60,242 nucleotides of DNA, from the NCBI GenBank assembly GCA_024635765.1, contig JAGXIE010000112.1, forward strand, positions 1 through 60,242, given 5' to 3'. The translations under genes were made by a program, and so were the position numbers. Shown piece after piece: positions 37,165 through 46,251 of this stretch. Every line of letters starts with the position of its first letter. Position 1 is the stretch's first letter. The DNA is from Flavobacteriaceae bacterium. GTDB lineage: Bacteria > Bacteroidota > Bacteroidia > Flavobacteriales > Flavobacteriaceae. The notes under the pieces are model-generated. The model was not told where the DNA came from and made no database searches. It was given only the letters and a program-made list of their open reading frames with translations.

Positions 37165-37764
37165 ATGCAAGTTAAAAATACAACATTAAAAAAAATTCTT
37201 CATGGTGAAGGCATATCTTCCGGATATTCCTTTAGAAGTAAAATTGAGAACAATCCTGACGGTCAATATAAAGTGATTCAGCTAAAGGATTTCATCAATG
37301 ACTATACTGCTATTAGTCAAGACTGCTATAAAGTGCCTGCGGAGGACATAAAAGATAAGTATGTCCTAAAAACGGGTAATATTCTCTTTATTTCTAAAGG
37401 CCAAAATAATAATGCAGTAGTATATTCGGAGAAGGATTTAAATGGGCCTTACATTGCGTCTTCTTCCTTATATGTAATCGAAGTAAATCCAAAAAAAGCA
37501 AACCCAGATTTCATTGCCTGGTACATCAACCAGTTGCCAGTGCAAAACTACATTAAACAGAACTTAACAGGAACCTACACGCCTACTGTAAATCGTAAGG
37601 TGGTAGAAAATATCCCAATACAACTTCCTGCACTCGAAGAGCAAGCTTATATGGCTTCACTAGGCAAATTAGCCATAATGGAAAAAAACTTGCATGCCCA
37701 AATCTCGGAGTTAAGGGAACTTCTAATTAACAATCAATTATTAAATCATATTAACAATAGATAA
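37165..37764 (+). CDS. Half-length HsdS-like specificity protein
   Basis: 199 residues, about half an ordinary HsdS. It contains one target-recognition-like domain (about 1-155, with YVLKTGNILFISKG and the TRD end NLTGTYTPTVNRKVVENIPIQLPALEEQ) and one C-terminal helix (about 160-195), the pattern of a single HsdS half. It precedes hsdM by 10 bases. It may act as an alternative or dimeric specificity subunit with HsdM, compete with the full HsdS, or be a leftover. Both ends look natural, with its own promoter, so I favour a real gene. Confidence 0.8.
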   Translation: MQVKNTTLKKILHGEGISSGYSFRSKIENNPDGQYKVIQLKDFINDYTAISQDCYKVPAEDIKDKYVLKTGNILFISKGQNNNAVVYSEKDLNGPYIASSSLYVIEVNPKKANPDFIAWYINQLPVQNYIKQNLTGTYTPTVNRKVVENIPIQLPALEEQAYMASLGKLAIMEKNLHAQISELRELLINNQLLNHINNR

Positions 37765-37774
37765 TTCAATTAAA

Positions 37775-39295
37775 ATGTCAGATAAAAAACCATCTCAAGA
37801 ACAAATCAACGCAGCCTTATGGAATGCTTGCGACACCTTTAGAGGAGCATTCGACTCGTCTGAATACAAAAATTACATTTTGGTGTTTATGTTTATTAAA
37901 TATTTAAGTGATGTATGGGAAGACCATTATCAGGAATACAAAATGCAGTATGGCGACAATGAAGAGCTCATCCAGCGGAAGTTAGGCAGGGAACGTTTCA
38001 TCTTGCCTAAAAACTGCACGTTCAAGTATATTTATGAAAACAGAGACCATCAAGATATTGGTGGCATCATCGATAAGGTATTAGGACAGATAGAAGAACA
38101 AAATATAGAAAAGCTAGATGGCGTGTTTCGTAACATCAGTTTCAATTCTGACAAATTAGGTCAAACCAGAGACCGTAACCGTCGTTTGAAGAATCTGATT
38201 AACGACTTTGCCCAACCCGAGTTGGATTTTCGACCATCACTTTGGGATGGCAAGCAAGATATACTTGGAGATGCATACATGTATCTATTAGAAAAATTTG
38301 CATCTGGAGCTGGTAAAAAAGGCGGTGAATTTTTTACACCTAAAGAAGTCTCTGGTCTCTTGGCTAAACTAGTCAACCCAAAAGAAGGTGACCGTATTTT
38401 TGACCCTACCTGTGGTTCTGCCTCACTATTGATTAAAGTAGCAGAAGAAGTAAAAGACAGTCAAGGCAATCCAACTAATAATTTTGCACTATATGGCCAA
38501 GAATCTAATGGTGATACCTGGGCATTAAGTAAAATGAACTGCTTTTTACATAGTATGGACTCTGCTCAAATTGAATGGTGCGATACAATCAACAACCCAA
38601 AACTAATTGAGAATGATAGTTTAATGAAGTTTGATGTGGTAGTGGCAAATCCACCCTTCAGTTTAGATAAATGGGGTCATGAGAATGCCGAAACCGACCG
38701 TTACAAACGATTTTTAAGAGGAGTGCCACCAAAATCCAAAGGTGATTATGCTTTTATATTACACATGATAGAAACTGCATTGCCTTCGGGTAAAGTTGGT
38801 GTCATTGTGCCACATGGTGTACTGTTTAGAGGTAGTGCCGAAGGCAGAATACGTCAAAATCTAATTGAAGAAAACTTATTGGAGGCAGTTATTGGCTTGC
38901 CATCCAACCTCTTTTTTGGGACAGGTATTCCTGCAGCGATTCTGATTTTTAACAAAGCGCGTGCGAGTTCGAGCGAGAAAAGAGTGTTGTTTATTGATGC
39001 CAGCAAAGACTATCAAGACGGTAAAAAGCAAAACATTTTGCGCAAAAAGGACATTTCAAAAATAGTGGAGACTTATAAAGGCTTCACAGAAACAGAAAAA
39101 TACAGCCATTTGGCAAGCCTTGAAGAAATTGCTGAAAACGACTTCAACCTCAACATCCCACGTTATGTGGACACATTTGAAGAAGAAGAACCAGTAGATA
39201 TTGCTGCAACACAACAGGAAATTGAAAGACTGGAATCCGAGTTGGTGGAGGTGCGTGCGCAAATGGACAATTATTTAAAAGAGCTAGGACTATAA
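37775..39295 (+). CDS. hsdM: Type I restriction-modification methyltransferase subunit HsdM
   Basis: 506 residues. N-terminal HsdM_N helical domain (LWNACDTFRGAFDSSEYKNYILVFMFIKYLSD), then the SAM-binding motif DPTCGSASLLI around residue 209 and catalytic NPPF (VVANPPFSLDKW) around 290, as in N6-adenine methyltransferases. It methylates host DNA at sites chosen by HsdS. Its stop overlaps the hsdS start (TAATG). Confidence 0.97.
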   Translation: MSDKKPSQEQINAALWNACDTFRGAFDSSEYKNYILVFMFIKYLSDVWEDHYQEYKMQYGDNEELIQRKLGRERFILPKNCTFKYIYENRDHQDIGGIIDKVLGQIEEQNIEKLDGVFRNISFNSDKLGQTRDRNRRLKNLINDFAQPELDFRPSLWDGKQDILGDAYMYLLEKFASGAGKKGGEFFTPKEVSGLLAKLVNPKEGDRIFDPTCGSASLLIKVAEEVKDSQGNPTNNFALYGQESNGDTWALSKMNCFLHSMDSAQIEWCDTINNPKLIENDSLMKFDVVVANPPFSLDKWGHENAETDRYKRFLRGVPPKSKGDYAFILHMIETALPSGKVGVIVPHGVLFRGSAEGRIRQNLIEENLLEAVIGLPSNLFFGTGIPAAILIFNKARASSSEKRVLFIDASKDYQDGKKQNILRKKDISKIVETYKGFTETEKYSHLASLEEIAENDFNLNIPRYVDTFEEEEPVDIAATQQEIERLESELVEVRAQMDNYLKELGL

Positions 39296-40605
39296 TGGAG
39301 CACAACACCGACACAACACCGACAAAAGTCCACCAAGATGCCAAATTAGGGGTAATTCCTGATGGATGGTCAACACCAAAAATTAACGAGGTGTTTCAGT
39401 TTATTAATACAACCTCATTTTCACGTGACCAGCTCAATTATGATGAAGAGAGTGACTTATATTATATCCATTACGGTGATATTCACGCAACATACAAAAA
39501 ACCATTGCTAGACTTTGAAATTGAAGCTAAAGTGCCAAAGTTAAATAGCGATGTGATGTTGCCAGCTAGCATTCAATATTTAAAAGATGGCGATGTGATT
39601 ATTGCAGATGCATCAGAAGATTATGCAGGTGTAGGTGAAGCAATAGAGATTAAAAACTTAAATGGTAAAGCAGCAATAAGTGGCTTGCACACCTTTGCGT
39701 TAAGAGCTATTGATAACGAAACGGTTGCAGGCTTTAGAACCTATATTTTTAAAAACCCTAATGTAAAAAAGGCACTTAAAACAATTGCTACAGGTAGTAA
39801 AGTATATGGTATTTCAAAGGGAAATATACAGAAGTTTAAAATTGTATTGCCTACAATACCAGAGCAACAAGAAATAGCCCAAATCCTAGCGACTTGGGAT
39901 GTGGCAACTATTAAACAAGAGGCATTAATAAAAGAGAAGCAACAACAAAAAAAATCACTAATGCAACAGTTGCTTTCTGGCAAAAAACGGTTTACTGGGT
40001 TTGATAAAAAGATTTCATTTGTCAAAATCAAACAAATAGGAAAAGTTCTTTCCGGTGGAACTCCAAGCACATCAAATTCTGAATATTGGAATGGAGGTGT
40101 TCCATGGTGTACACCTACAGAAATAACTGGACTGAATGGCTTGATGAATATAATTCAAACCGAACGAACAATTAGTGAAAGTGGTCTAAAGAATTCTTCT
40201 GCTAATTTGCTGCCTAGAAACTCACTAATTGTATGTACTAGAGCAACTATAGGAGCTTGTGCTATAAATACGATTCCGATGGCGACTAATCAAGGCTTTA
40301 AAAACATTATTCCAGAGATAAACAAAATTGATATCATTTATCTTTATTATACAGTTCAGACAATTAAACCTAAAATGATTGCTTTATCATCTGGCAGCAC
40401 ATTTTTAGAGTTATCAAAAACAGACTTTGAAAGTATTAAAATACCTCTACCATCTCTTAAAGAACAACAAAAAGTAGCAGAAGTTTTAATGGCTGCAGAT
40501 AATGAGATAACATCCTTACAACAACAATTGCAAAAGCTAAAAACACAAAAACAAGGTTTAATGCAGCAGTTATTAACAGGAAAAATAAGAGTAAAATTAA
40601 ATTAG
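39295..40605 (+). CDS. hsdS: Type I restriction-modification specificity subunit HsdS
   Basis: 436 residues with two target-recognition domains (about 15-200 and 235-400), each followed by a conserved helix (EQQEIAQILATWD...KEKQQQKKSLMQQLLSGKKRF and EQQKVAEVLMAADNEI...KTQKQGLMQQLLTGKIRV). The repeated LMQQLL(S/T)GK motif shows the classic internal symmetry. It determines the bipartite recognition site. The next gene starts only one base after its stop codon. Confidence 0.97.
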   Translation: MEHNTDTTPTKVHQDAKLGVIPDGWSTPKINEVFQFINTTSFSRDQLNYDEESDLYYIHYGDIHATYKKPLLDFEIEAKVPKLNSDVMLPASIQYLKDGDVIIADASEDYAGVGEAIEIKNLNGKAAISGLHTFALRAIDNETVAGFRTYIFKNPNVKKALKTIATGSKVYGISKGNIQKFKIVLPTIPEQQEIAQILATWDVATIKQEALIKEKQQQKKSLMQQLLSGKKRFTGFDKKISFVKIKQIGKVLSGGTPSTSNSEYWNGGVPWCTPTEITGLNGLMNIIQTERTISESGLKNSSANLLPRNSLIVCTRATIGACAINTIPMATNQGFKNIIPEINKIDIIYLYYTVQTIKPKMIALSSGSTFLELSKTDFESIKIPLPSLKEQQKVAEVLMAADNEITSLQQQLQKLKTQKQGLMQQLLTGKIRVKLN

Positions 40606-40606
40606 T

Positions 40607-41122
40607 ATGGAAGAAATTAAAGAAATAGAACAATCAAGGTACGTCCTTAATAGGTTTGACCATTACATAGAAGGTGCTAACAGTAAAGGAAATTTTTTAT
40701 TGGCGTATAGTGCATTTTTATTTGGGTTTATAGTAACCAGTTTTAATGATATAGTGGCATTAGACAATTCAGACTCTAAAAATTGGATAATAGTTCTACT
40801 CGCCGTAATTCTGGTGATTGGTTTGGTAAGTATAGGCTTTACAATTGCAGCCGTATTTCCGTTTTTAAAAACTAACAATTCAAGTAGTAAAAACTACCAT
40901 TCATTAGTATTTTTTAATTCCATAGCAGATATGGAGGAAGAGAACTTTTTAAAACAATATAAGCAACAAAAAGATAAAAAAGCCTGTAAGGATATGGCAA
41001 AACAGATTTATGCTATTTCTAAAGGACTTAAATCAAAATATTTCAAAATTAGTTGGGCAATTAGGTTGGTTTTTGTTCAGTTATTTCTTCTTTTATTAAT
41101 TATTTTAATCAAAATAGTATGA
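40607..41122 (+). CDS. Pycsar effector-like membrane protein (PycTM, DUF5706 type)
   Basis: 171 residues. The N-terminal helix RFDHYIEGANSKGNFLLAYSAFLFGFIV is the signature of the Pycsar TM-effector family, with transmembrane helices at about 25-46, 62-88 and 148-170 and a soluble region between the last two that could bind cyclic nucleotide. In Pycsar, cCMP or cUMP made on phage infection triggers such effectors to damage the membrane. It overlaps the cyclase gene by 4 bases (ATGA), so the pair is co-translated. It begins 1 base after hsdS. Confidence 0.85.
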   Translation: MEEIKEIEQSRYVLNRFDHYIEGANSKGNFLLAYSAFLFGFIVTSFNDIVALDNSDSKNWIIVLLAVILVIGLVSIGFTIAAVFPFLKTNNSSSKNYHSLVFFNSIADMEEENFLKQYKQQKDKKACKDMAKQIYAISKGLKSKYFKISWAIRLVFVQLFLLLLIILIKIV

Positions 41123-42456
41123 GTTTATTTAAAAATTATAAATCAGGTATTGAGAGTGTTTTGAGCAGGTCTGGTCAAACACTTCAAAAAGGGTTGAATT
41201 CACCTTATGTTTTGCTTAACGAAAGTAAAAGAACTTTTTCTTCCGTTCCAGCTACTATTGAGCCAAATTCCAAAACTATTTTAGAATTCGATTCTAATCA
41301 ATTAAAAAAATATTTTGGTCCAAATAAATATTCATTTGATAAAGTTACTATTGGGAATCATCCGGACTTCGAAGAGTTAGGAGAAAATCAAATGCTCAAG
41401 CATCATTGCGTGTCGATGTTTATTGATATTAAAGGTTCAACAAGATTAGCTCTAAAGTATTCTTTAGAAGAAGTTCGCTTGATAAAAGATACTTTATTAA
41501 CACTATGTATAAACGTGGTAAGCCATTTTGGTGGACATGTTCATAGATTGCAAGGAGATGCAGCGTTTGTTCAGTTTGTTAGAAAGAATTCAAACCCGAA
41601 CGACAGTATTATTAATGCTTTAAATGCGGCTAGCGTATTGTGCCAAGTAGTTTCTGAAGACTTAACCTCTGCGTTTGTTAGTCATGGTCTAGACCCAATA
41701 AAGATTAGAGTTGGGATTGATTATGGGAATGATGAAGAAGTAATGTGGTCACACTATGGGATTGCTAACTGTAATGAATTAACAACAACAAGTTTGCACA
41801 CAGATTTAGCGGCAAAGCTTCAACATAAAGCATCAGTAAATTCAATTCGAATAGGTAAAAATCTCATTGATGCGATAGAAATGAAAGAAGAGTATTTAAG
41901 TATTCCAAAAATTATAAAAAATGGAGAATATTTAGAGGACAGGTACATTATTCAATCTTCGGAATTTAATTATAGACAATTTAATTTTGATTGGAAAAAA
42001 TACTTAAATAGTTTTTCATTTTACAAACTAAACGGAAATGGTAAGTTGGAGATTTTTGACAATGCTTTCTCATTGAAAACAAGCGTATACACATCAGCAC
42101 AGGAAGGGTTAGCGTCTCAATATCATGAAAACAATTATGCAATCCTTAAAGGTAAGTACATTAAATATGAGCTTATGTTCGGTAACGTTCCATACTATAA
42201 AAAACCATATGAAAAAATTACATGGGAAGCATATAATTATGGTAGTGAAGCTATAGCAGAAAAGGATGAGCACCATGATTTTAAGAAAGAATTCATTAAT
42301 AAGACACATTGTATCGCGCATGCAGGATATCACGGGAATCACTATTTAAAATGTACCATTCATAGAGAGCATTCAGAAAATGTGGTACTGAAATTTCCAA
42401 TTTATGTTGATAGCGAATGGGATACTGATATCGCTTTAAAAAGTATGTTGAACTAA
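41119..42456 (+). CDS. Pycsar-type nucleotide cyclase (class III-like) with C-terminal AGS-C-like domain
   Basis: 445 residues. The class III cyclase domain (about 90-265) has the two metal-binding aspartates in MFIDIKGSTRLA and RLQGDAAFVQF and a late VGIDYGNDEEVMW segment, so it looks catalytically competent. Together with the membrane effector this fits PycC, which makes cCMP or cUMP. The C-terminal region (about 345-440, ITWEAYNYGSEA ... HAGYHGNHYLKCTIHR) matches the pattern of the AGS-C sensor domain that is fused to defence nucleotidyltransferases and cyclases. Which pyrimidine is used cannot be told from sequence here. Confidence 0.87.
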   Translation: MSLFKNYKSGIESVLSRSGQTLQKGLNSPYVLLNESKRTFSSVPATIEPNSKTILEFDSNQLKKYFGPNKYSFDKVTIGNHPDFEELGENQMLKHHCVSMFIDIKGSTRLALKYSLEEVRLIKDTLLTLCINVVSHFGGHVHRLQGDAAFVQFVRKNSNPNDSIINALNAASVLCQVVSEDLTSAFVSHGLDPIKIRVGIDYGNDEEVMWSHYGIANCNELTTTSLHTDLAAKLQHKASVNSIRIGKNLIDAIEMKEEYLSIPKIIKNGEYLEDRYIIQSSEFNYRQFNFDWKKYLNSFSFYKLNGNGKLEIFDNAFSLKTSVYTSAQEGLASQYHENNYAILKGKYIKYELMFGNVPYYKKPYEKITWEAYNYGSEAIAEKDEHHDFKKEFINKTHCIAHAGYHGNHYLKCTIHREHSENVVLKFPIYVDSEWDTDIALKSMLN

Positions 42457-42468
42457 ATTATTAAAACA

Positions 42469-42702
42469 ATGCCAAGAAAAGAAAGACACGTAGTTTCTAA
42501 CCCAAATGGTGGTTGGGATTCCAAAAGAGAAAAAGCCGAAAGAGCTTCAAAACATTTTGAAACAAAAAAAGAAGCGATGGACTGGAGCAGACAAAAAAGC
42601 AAATCTGAAGGCTCTGAATTGATTCCTCATAAAAAAGATGGTAAAATTCAAAATCCGGATAGTCACGGTAACGACCCTAATCCGCCTAACGATAAGAACT
42701 AA
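42469..42702 (+). CDS. DUF2188 domain protein
   Basis: 77-residue hydrophilic protein. HVVSNPNGGWDSKREKAERASKHFETKKEAMDWSRQ and the C-terminal DGKIQNPDSHGNDPNPP match the DUF2188 consensus. It has no membrane segment and no known enzymatic role. It begins 12 bases after the cyclase gene and overlaps the next start by one base (TAATG). Its position between cyclase and hsdR suggests an accessory or regulatory role in the cassette. Confidence 0.85.
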   Translation: MPRKERHVVSNPNGGWDSKREKAERASKHFETKKEAMDWSRQKSKSEGSELIPHKKDGKIQNPDSHGNDPNPPNDKN

Positions 42703-43049
42703 TGAATATTCAGTTAGAACATCTGTATGGTATCTGGAGACATGAGCACAATGGCGTGATTACAGATTTTAGCATCAGGGTTTATGATGAACAGCATCAT
42801 ACAGGTCTTTCAATGTTTACAATTTTTAGATGGACAGATGATGGTTCAGAAATTATTTATGAATGGCATGGTGTTCCTGAAATAATAAATTATCCAGATG
42901 AGATTTCTGATATTATTATACATCACCTAATATCTACTGAAGTTAATTTAACGTATCAAAATTTAAAAATCTGGCATTTCACCAATAAACTAATGATATT
43001 GGAATTTGGAGATGGTTCGAGAGTAGAATTTGCAAAATTGGGAGGATAA
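42702..43049 (+). CDS. Small protein of unknown function in the Pycsar-like cassette
   Basis: 115 residues, no signal peptide or membrane helix. It reads like a small beta-rich domain (LYGIWRHEHNG, SMFTIFRWTDDG, MILEFGDGSRVEFAKLGG), similar in style to lipocalin- or calycin-like folds. I do not recognise a family. Translationally coupled to the DUF2188 gene and followed 76 bases later by hsdR. Candidate third or fourth component of the signalling cassette. Confidence 0.75.
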   Translation: MNIQLEHLYGIWRHEHNGVITDFSIRVYDEQHHTGLSMFTIFRWTDDGSEIIYEWHGVPEIINYPDEISDIIIHHLISTEVNLTYQNLKIWHFTNKLMILEFGDGSRVEFAKLGG

Positions 43050-43125
43050 TTTAAATATGTGCTTAATCTAGTTCCCCAAAAAAGTATAGAATTTCCGAAG
43101 GGAATAAATAATAAGAAAATAAAGA

Positions 43126-46100
43126 ATGGCAGCAAATTATAACGAGTTACAAGATTCTCAAGCACCAGCAATATCGTTGCTCCAAAAACTAAATTGGAAA
43201 TACATCACACCTGACCAAGCCTTTAAGGCAAGGGGTGAGCTATTGTCAAATGTAATTCTTAATGATATTCTGGCAGAACAATTACATGTCATTAACCATT
43301 TTGAATATAAAGGGGATAAGTATAAATTTTCTACGGGCAGTGTTCAGGGAGCTATCAACGCACTTAAAAGTGTTCCTATTGAAGGAGTAGTAAGAACGAA
43401 TGAGCATGTATATGATTTATTGACCTTGGGCAAAAGTTTTAATGAAACAGTAAAGGGAGACCGTAAAGCCTACACAATGAAATTCATTGATTGGCAAAAT
43501 CCTCAAAACAATGTATTTCATGTAACTGACGAATTTGTTGTAGAAGGATTAAAAGGAAAACGTCGTCCAGACATTGTCTTATTCGTAAATGGAATCCCAT
43601 TTGTAGTTATCGAAAACAAACGAAGAGACAAAAATCTATCTTTAGAAGAAGCAATTTCTCAAAATATTGGTAACCAAAAAGAAGATGGTATTCCAAAATT
43701 ATTCTATTATGCTCAAATTTTAATGGCCATACAGCCTAATGCGGCTAAATATGCAGTCACAGGTACAGAAGCAAAGTTTTGGGCCGTTTGGAAAGAGAAT
43801 ATAGAGGCGGAAGTTCAGAAACTACTTAAACGTCCGGTCAATAATACTCAAGCGGAAAATAGATTAGTAACTGAACAAGACAAAGCATTGTATTCATTAT
43901 GTGAGCCTTATCGATTACTCGATATTATTTATAAATATGTAGTGTTCGATGGTCCAGATAAAAAAATATGCCGTTACCAACAATATTTTGCAGTCCAGGA
44001 GACCATCGAAAGGGTAAAACAAAGAGACAAAGAAGGGAATCGCAAAGGCGGAGTTATTTGGCACACCACTGGTAGTGGTAAATCACTAACAATGGTGATG
44101 TTATCAAAAGCTTTGGCACTCGACGCCTCAATTGAAAACCCGAGAGTGATTATCGTAACAGACCGAATTAGTTTGGACAAACAAATCTTTAAAACCTTTG
44201 TAAACTGTGGGAAAAGTGTAAAAAAGGCTAGGAGTGGTTCAAACCTCATGGAGTTGTTGCAAGATAAGGGAAGTGAAATCATCACCACCATCATCGATAA
44301 ATTCAATATTGCATCTAGCAGAGTTACATTTAAAGATGAATCCCAAAATATTTTTGTTCTTGTGGACGAAAGTCACCGTAGTCAGTACGGTAGTGCGCAT
44401 GCCAATATGAAACGCATAGTACCAAATGCGTCTTACATTGGTTTTACTGGTACACCTTTAATGAAATCGGAAAAAAACACCTCTAAAAAATTTGGTGGAT
44501 TTATTCATAAATACACGATTGACCAAGCGGTTAAAGATGGTGCAGTATTGCCATTATTGTATGAAGGAAGGTCAGCCAAATTAACAATCAATAAAAATCA
44601 AATTGATAAAGAATTTGAAAGACTATCGGAAAATTTAAGCGAAGAAGCACAAAAAGACCTAAAAAAGAAATTCTCTTCAATAAGTAGAATTTTCGAATCA
44701 GAACATGTGGTAAACGAAATTGCTTACGACATTTCAAAACATTACACTCAAAACTGGCAAGGATATGGCTTTAAAGCGCAGTTAGCAGTGCCTAAAATTG
44801 ATACGGCTATTAAGTATCAGAAATATTTTGAGAATCAAACCAATCCAGACTTGAGAGTAAATACAAAAGTTGTATTTACGCCACCAGATAGCCGCCAAGA
44901 CAATGATGATGTTTGGTCAGAGAGTAGTAACGAATCTAGAATCTACTGGAATCAACTCATGACTAAACATGGCAATCAAGAAGACTATGAAAATTGGGTC
45001 ATCGAGAAATTTAATGATTCTTCAACGGAAGTGGAACTTATAATAGTAGTTCGAAAACTATTGACAGGGTTCGATGCACCTAGAAATACGGTATTGTATC
45101 TGGCAAGACCTTTGGTAGCGCATAATTTACTACAAGCAATTGCAAGGGTCAATAGATTATTCAAAGGAAAAGAGCATGGTCATATTATTGATTATGTAGG
45201 CATTTTAGGGAAATTAGACGAAGCCTTAACAGAATATAGTGCGCTCGAAGATTTTGACGAAGAAGATTTAACAAATGCATTAGTGAATATCACAGATGAA
45301 GTGCGCAAAGTGCCTATTAGACATGCTGAAGTGGCTGACATATTTAATGAAGTCTATAATAAAAATGATATAGAAGCCTTGGAGCGTCATTTAGCTGAAA
45401 AAGATTTACGTGATGAGTTTTATGAGAAACTGTCCAACTTTGCTAAATCCTTACAAACAGCTTTGGCTTCAGATGAGTTCTATCAAGAATTCACAATGCA
45501 ACAAATAGGCTATTATAAAATGGAATTAAAGAAGTATCAAAGTTTGAGAATCTCTGTCCAATTTCGTTACGCCGAAGTGGTGTCTTATAAAGAATATGAA
45601 CCAAGAATTAAAAAATTGTTAGACACCTATATTGATGCCGATAAAGTTGAGGTATTAACATCTGACCTTAATATTTTTGATAAGCAACAAGTAGAAGAAG
45701 CTTTAGAAACCTATGGAAAGTCATCAGCTTCTAAAGCAGATTTTATTGCACATCAAATGAAAAGAGTGATTTCCGAAAACATGGAAAAAGATGAAGCATT
45801 TTATAAAAAGTTTTCTGATTTAATCGAAAAGACAATTCAAGAATTTAATGAGGGAAGAATTGACGAAGCAAAATATTTAGAGACTATACTGAAAGCAAGA
45901 ACAGACTTGCATCAGGGCTATCAAGAAGGTATTCCAGAGTTGCTTTTACATAAACCAGAAGCAAGAGCATTTTATGGAGCTTTAAATATGGTGTTAAGTA
46001 ACAAACACGGTGAACAAATTGTGAAACAAATAACGGATGATTTAGCAAACACTTCGGTGGCGATTTCCAAAATAGTGGAAGGTTTGACCATTAGAGACTG

Positions 46101-46251
46101 GAAGAAAAATTTAGATATTCAAAGGCAAATGGAGAATGATATAGAAGACTATCTAATCAGTCATAGGAAAGACTTGGGTGTAGAAATAACATTTGATGAA
46201 ATTGATAATATACTAGAAAAGTGTCTAAAAGTAGCTAAAAACAATTTTTAA
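43126..46251 (+). CDS. hsdR: Type I restriction endonuclease subunit HsdR
   Basis: 1041 residues. N-terminal PD-(D/E)XK nuclease (RRPDIVLFVNGIPFVVIENKRR, about 150-165), then the translocase motor with Walker A HTTGSGKSLT (about 312-322), DESHRSQ (about 413), FTGTPLM (about 440) and the later helicase motifs RKLLTGFDAP and QAIARVNRLF. A helical C-terminal region interacts with HsdM/HsdS. All motifs look intact. It overlaps the YgjP-like gene by one base (TAATG). Confidence 0.97.
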   Translation: MAANYNELQDSQAPAISLLQKLNWKYITPDQAFKARGELLSNVILNDILAEQLHVINHFEYKGDKYKFSTGSVQGAINALKSVPIEGVVRTNEHVYDLLTLGKSFNETVKGDRKAYTMKFIDWQNPQNNVFHVTDEFVVEGLKGKRRPDIVLFVNGIPFVVIENKRRDKNLSLEEAISQNIGNQKEDGIPKLFYYAQILMAIQPNAAKYAVTGTEAKFWAVWKENIEAEVQKLLKRPVNNTQAENRLVTEQDKALYSLCEPYRLLDIIYKYVVFDGPDKKICRYQQYFAVQETIERVKQRDKEGNRKGGVIWHTTGSGKSLTMVMLSKALALDASIENPRVIIVTDRISLDKQIFKTFVNCGKSVKKARSGSNLMELLQDKGSEIITTIIDKFNIASSRVTFKDESQNIFVLVDESHRSQYGSAHANMKRIVPNASYIGFTGTPLMKSEKNTSKKFGGFIHKYTIDQAVKDGAVLPLLYEGRSAKLTINKNQIDKEFERLSENLSEEAQKDLKKKFSSISRIFESEHVVNEIAYDISKHYTQNWQGYGFKAQLAVPKIDTAIKYQKYFENQTNPDLRVNTKVVFTPPDSRQDNDDVWSESSNESRIYWNQLMTKHGNQEDYENWVIEKFNDSSTEVELIIVVRKLLTGFDAPRNTVLYLARPLVAHNLLQAIARVNRLFKGKEHGHIIDYVGILGKLDEALTEYSALEDFDEEDLTNALVNITDEVRKVPIRHAEVADIFNEVYNKNDIEALERHLAEKDLRDEFYEKLSNFAKSLQTALASDEFYQEFTMQQIGYYKMELKKYQSLRISVQFRYAEVVSYKEYEPRIKKLLDTYIDADKVEVLTSDLNIFDKQQVEEALETYGKSSASKADFIAHQMKRVISENMEKDEAFYKKFSDLIEKTIQEFNEGRIDEAKYLETILKARTDLHQGYQEGIPELLLHKPEARAFYGALNMVLSNKHGEQIVKQITDDLANTSVAISKIVEGLTIRDWKKNLDIQRQMENDIEDYLISHRKDLGVEITFDEIDNILEKCLKVAKNNF

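Noticed and set aside
40607-42456. Cyclase-effector pair considered as CBASS
   Set aside because: The enzyme has class III cyclase motifs with two Asp blocks rather than the nucleotidyltransferase GS motif of CD-NTases.
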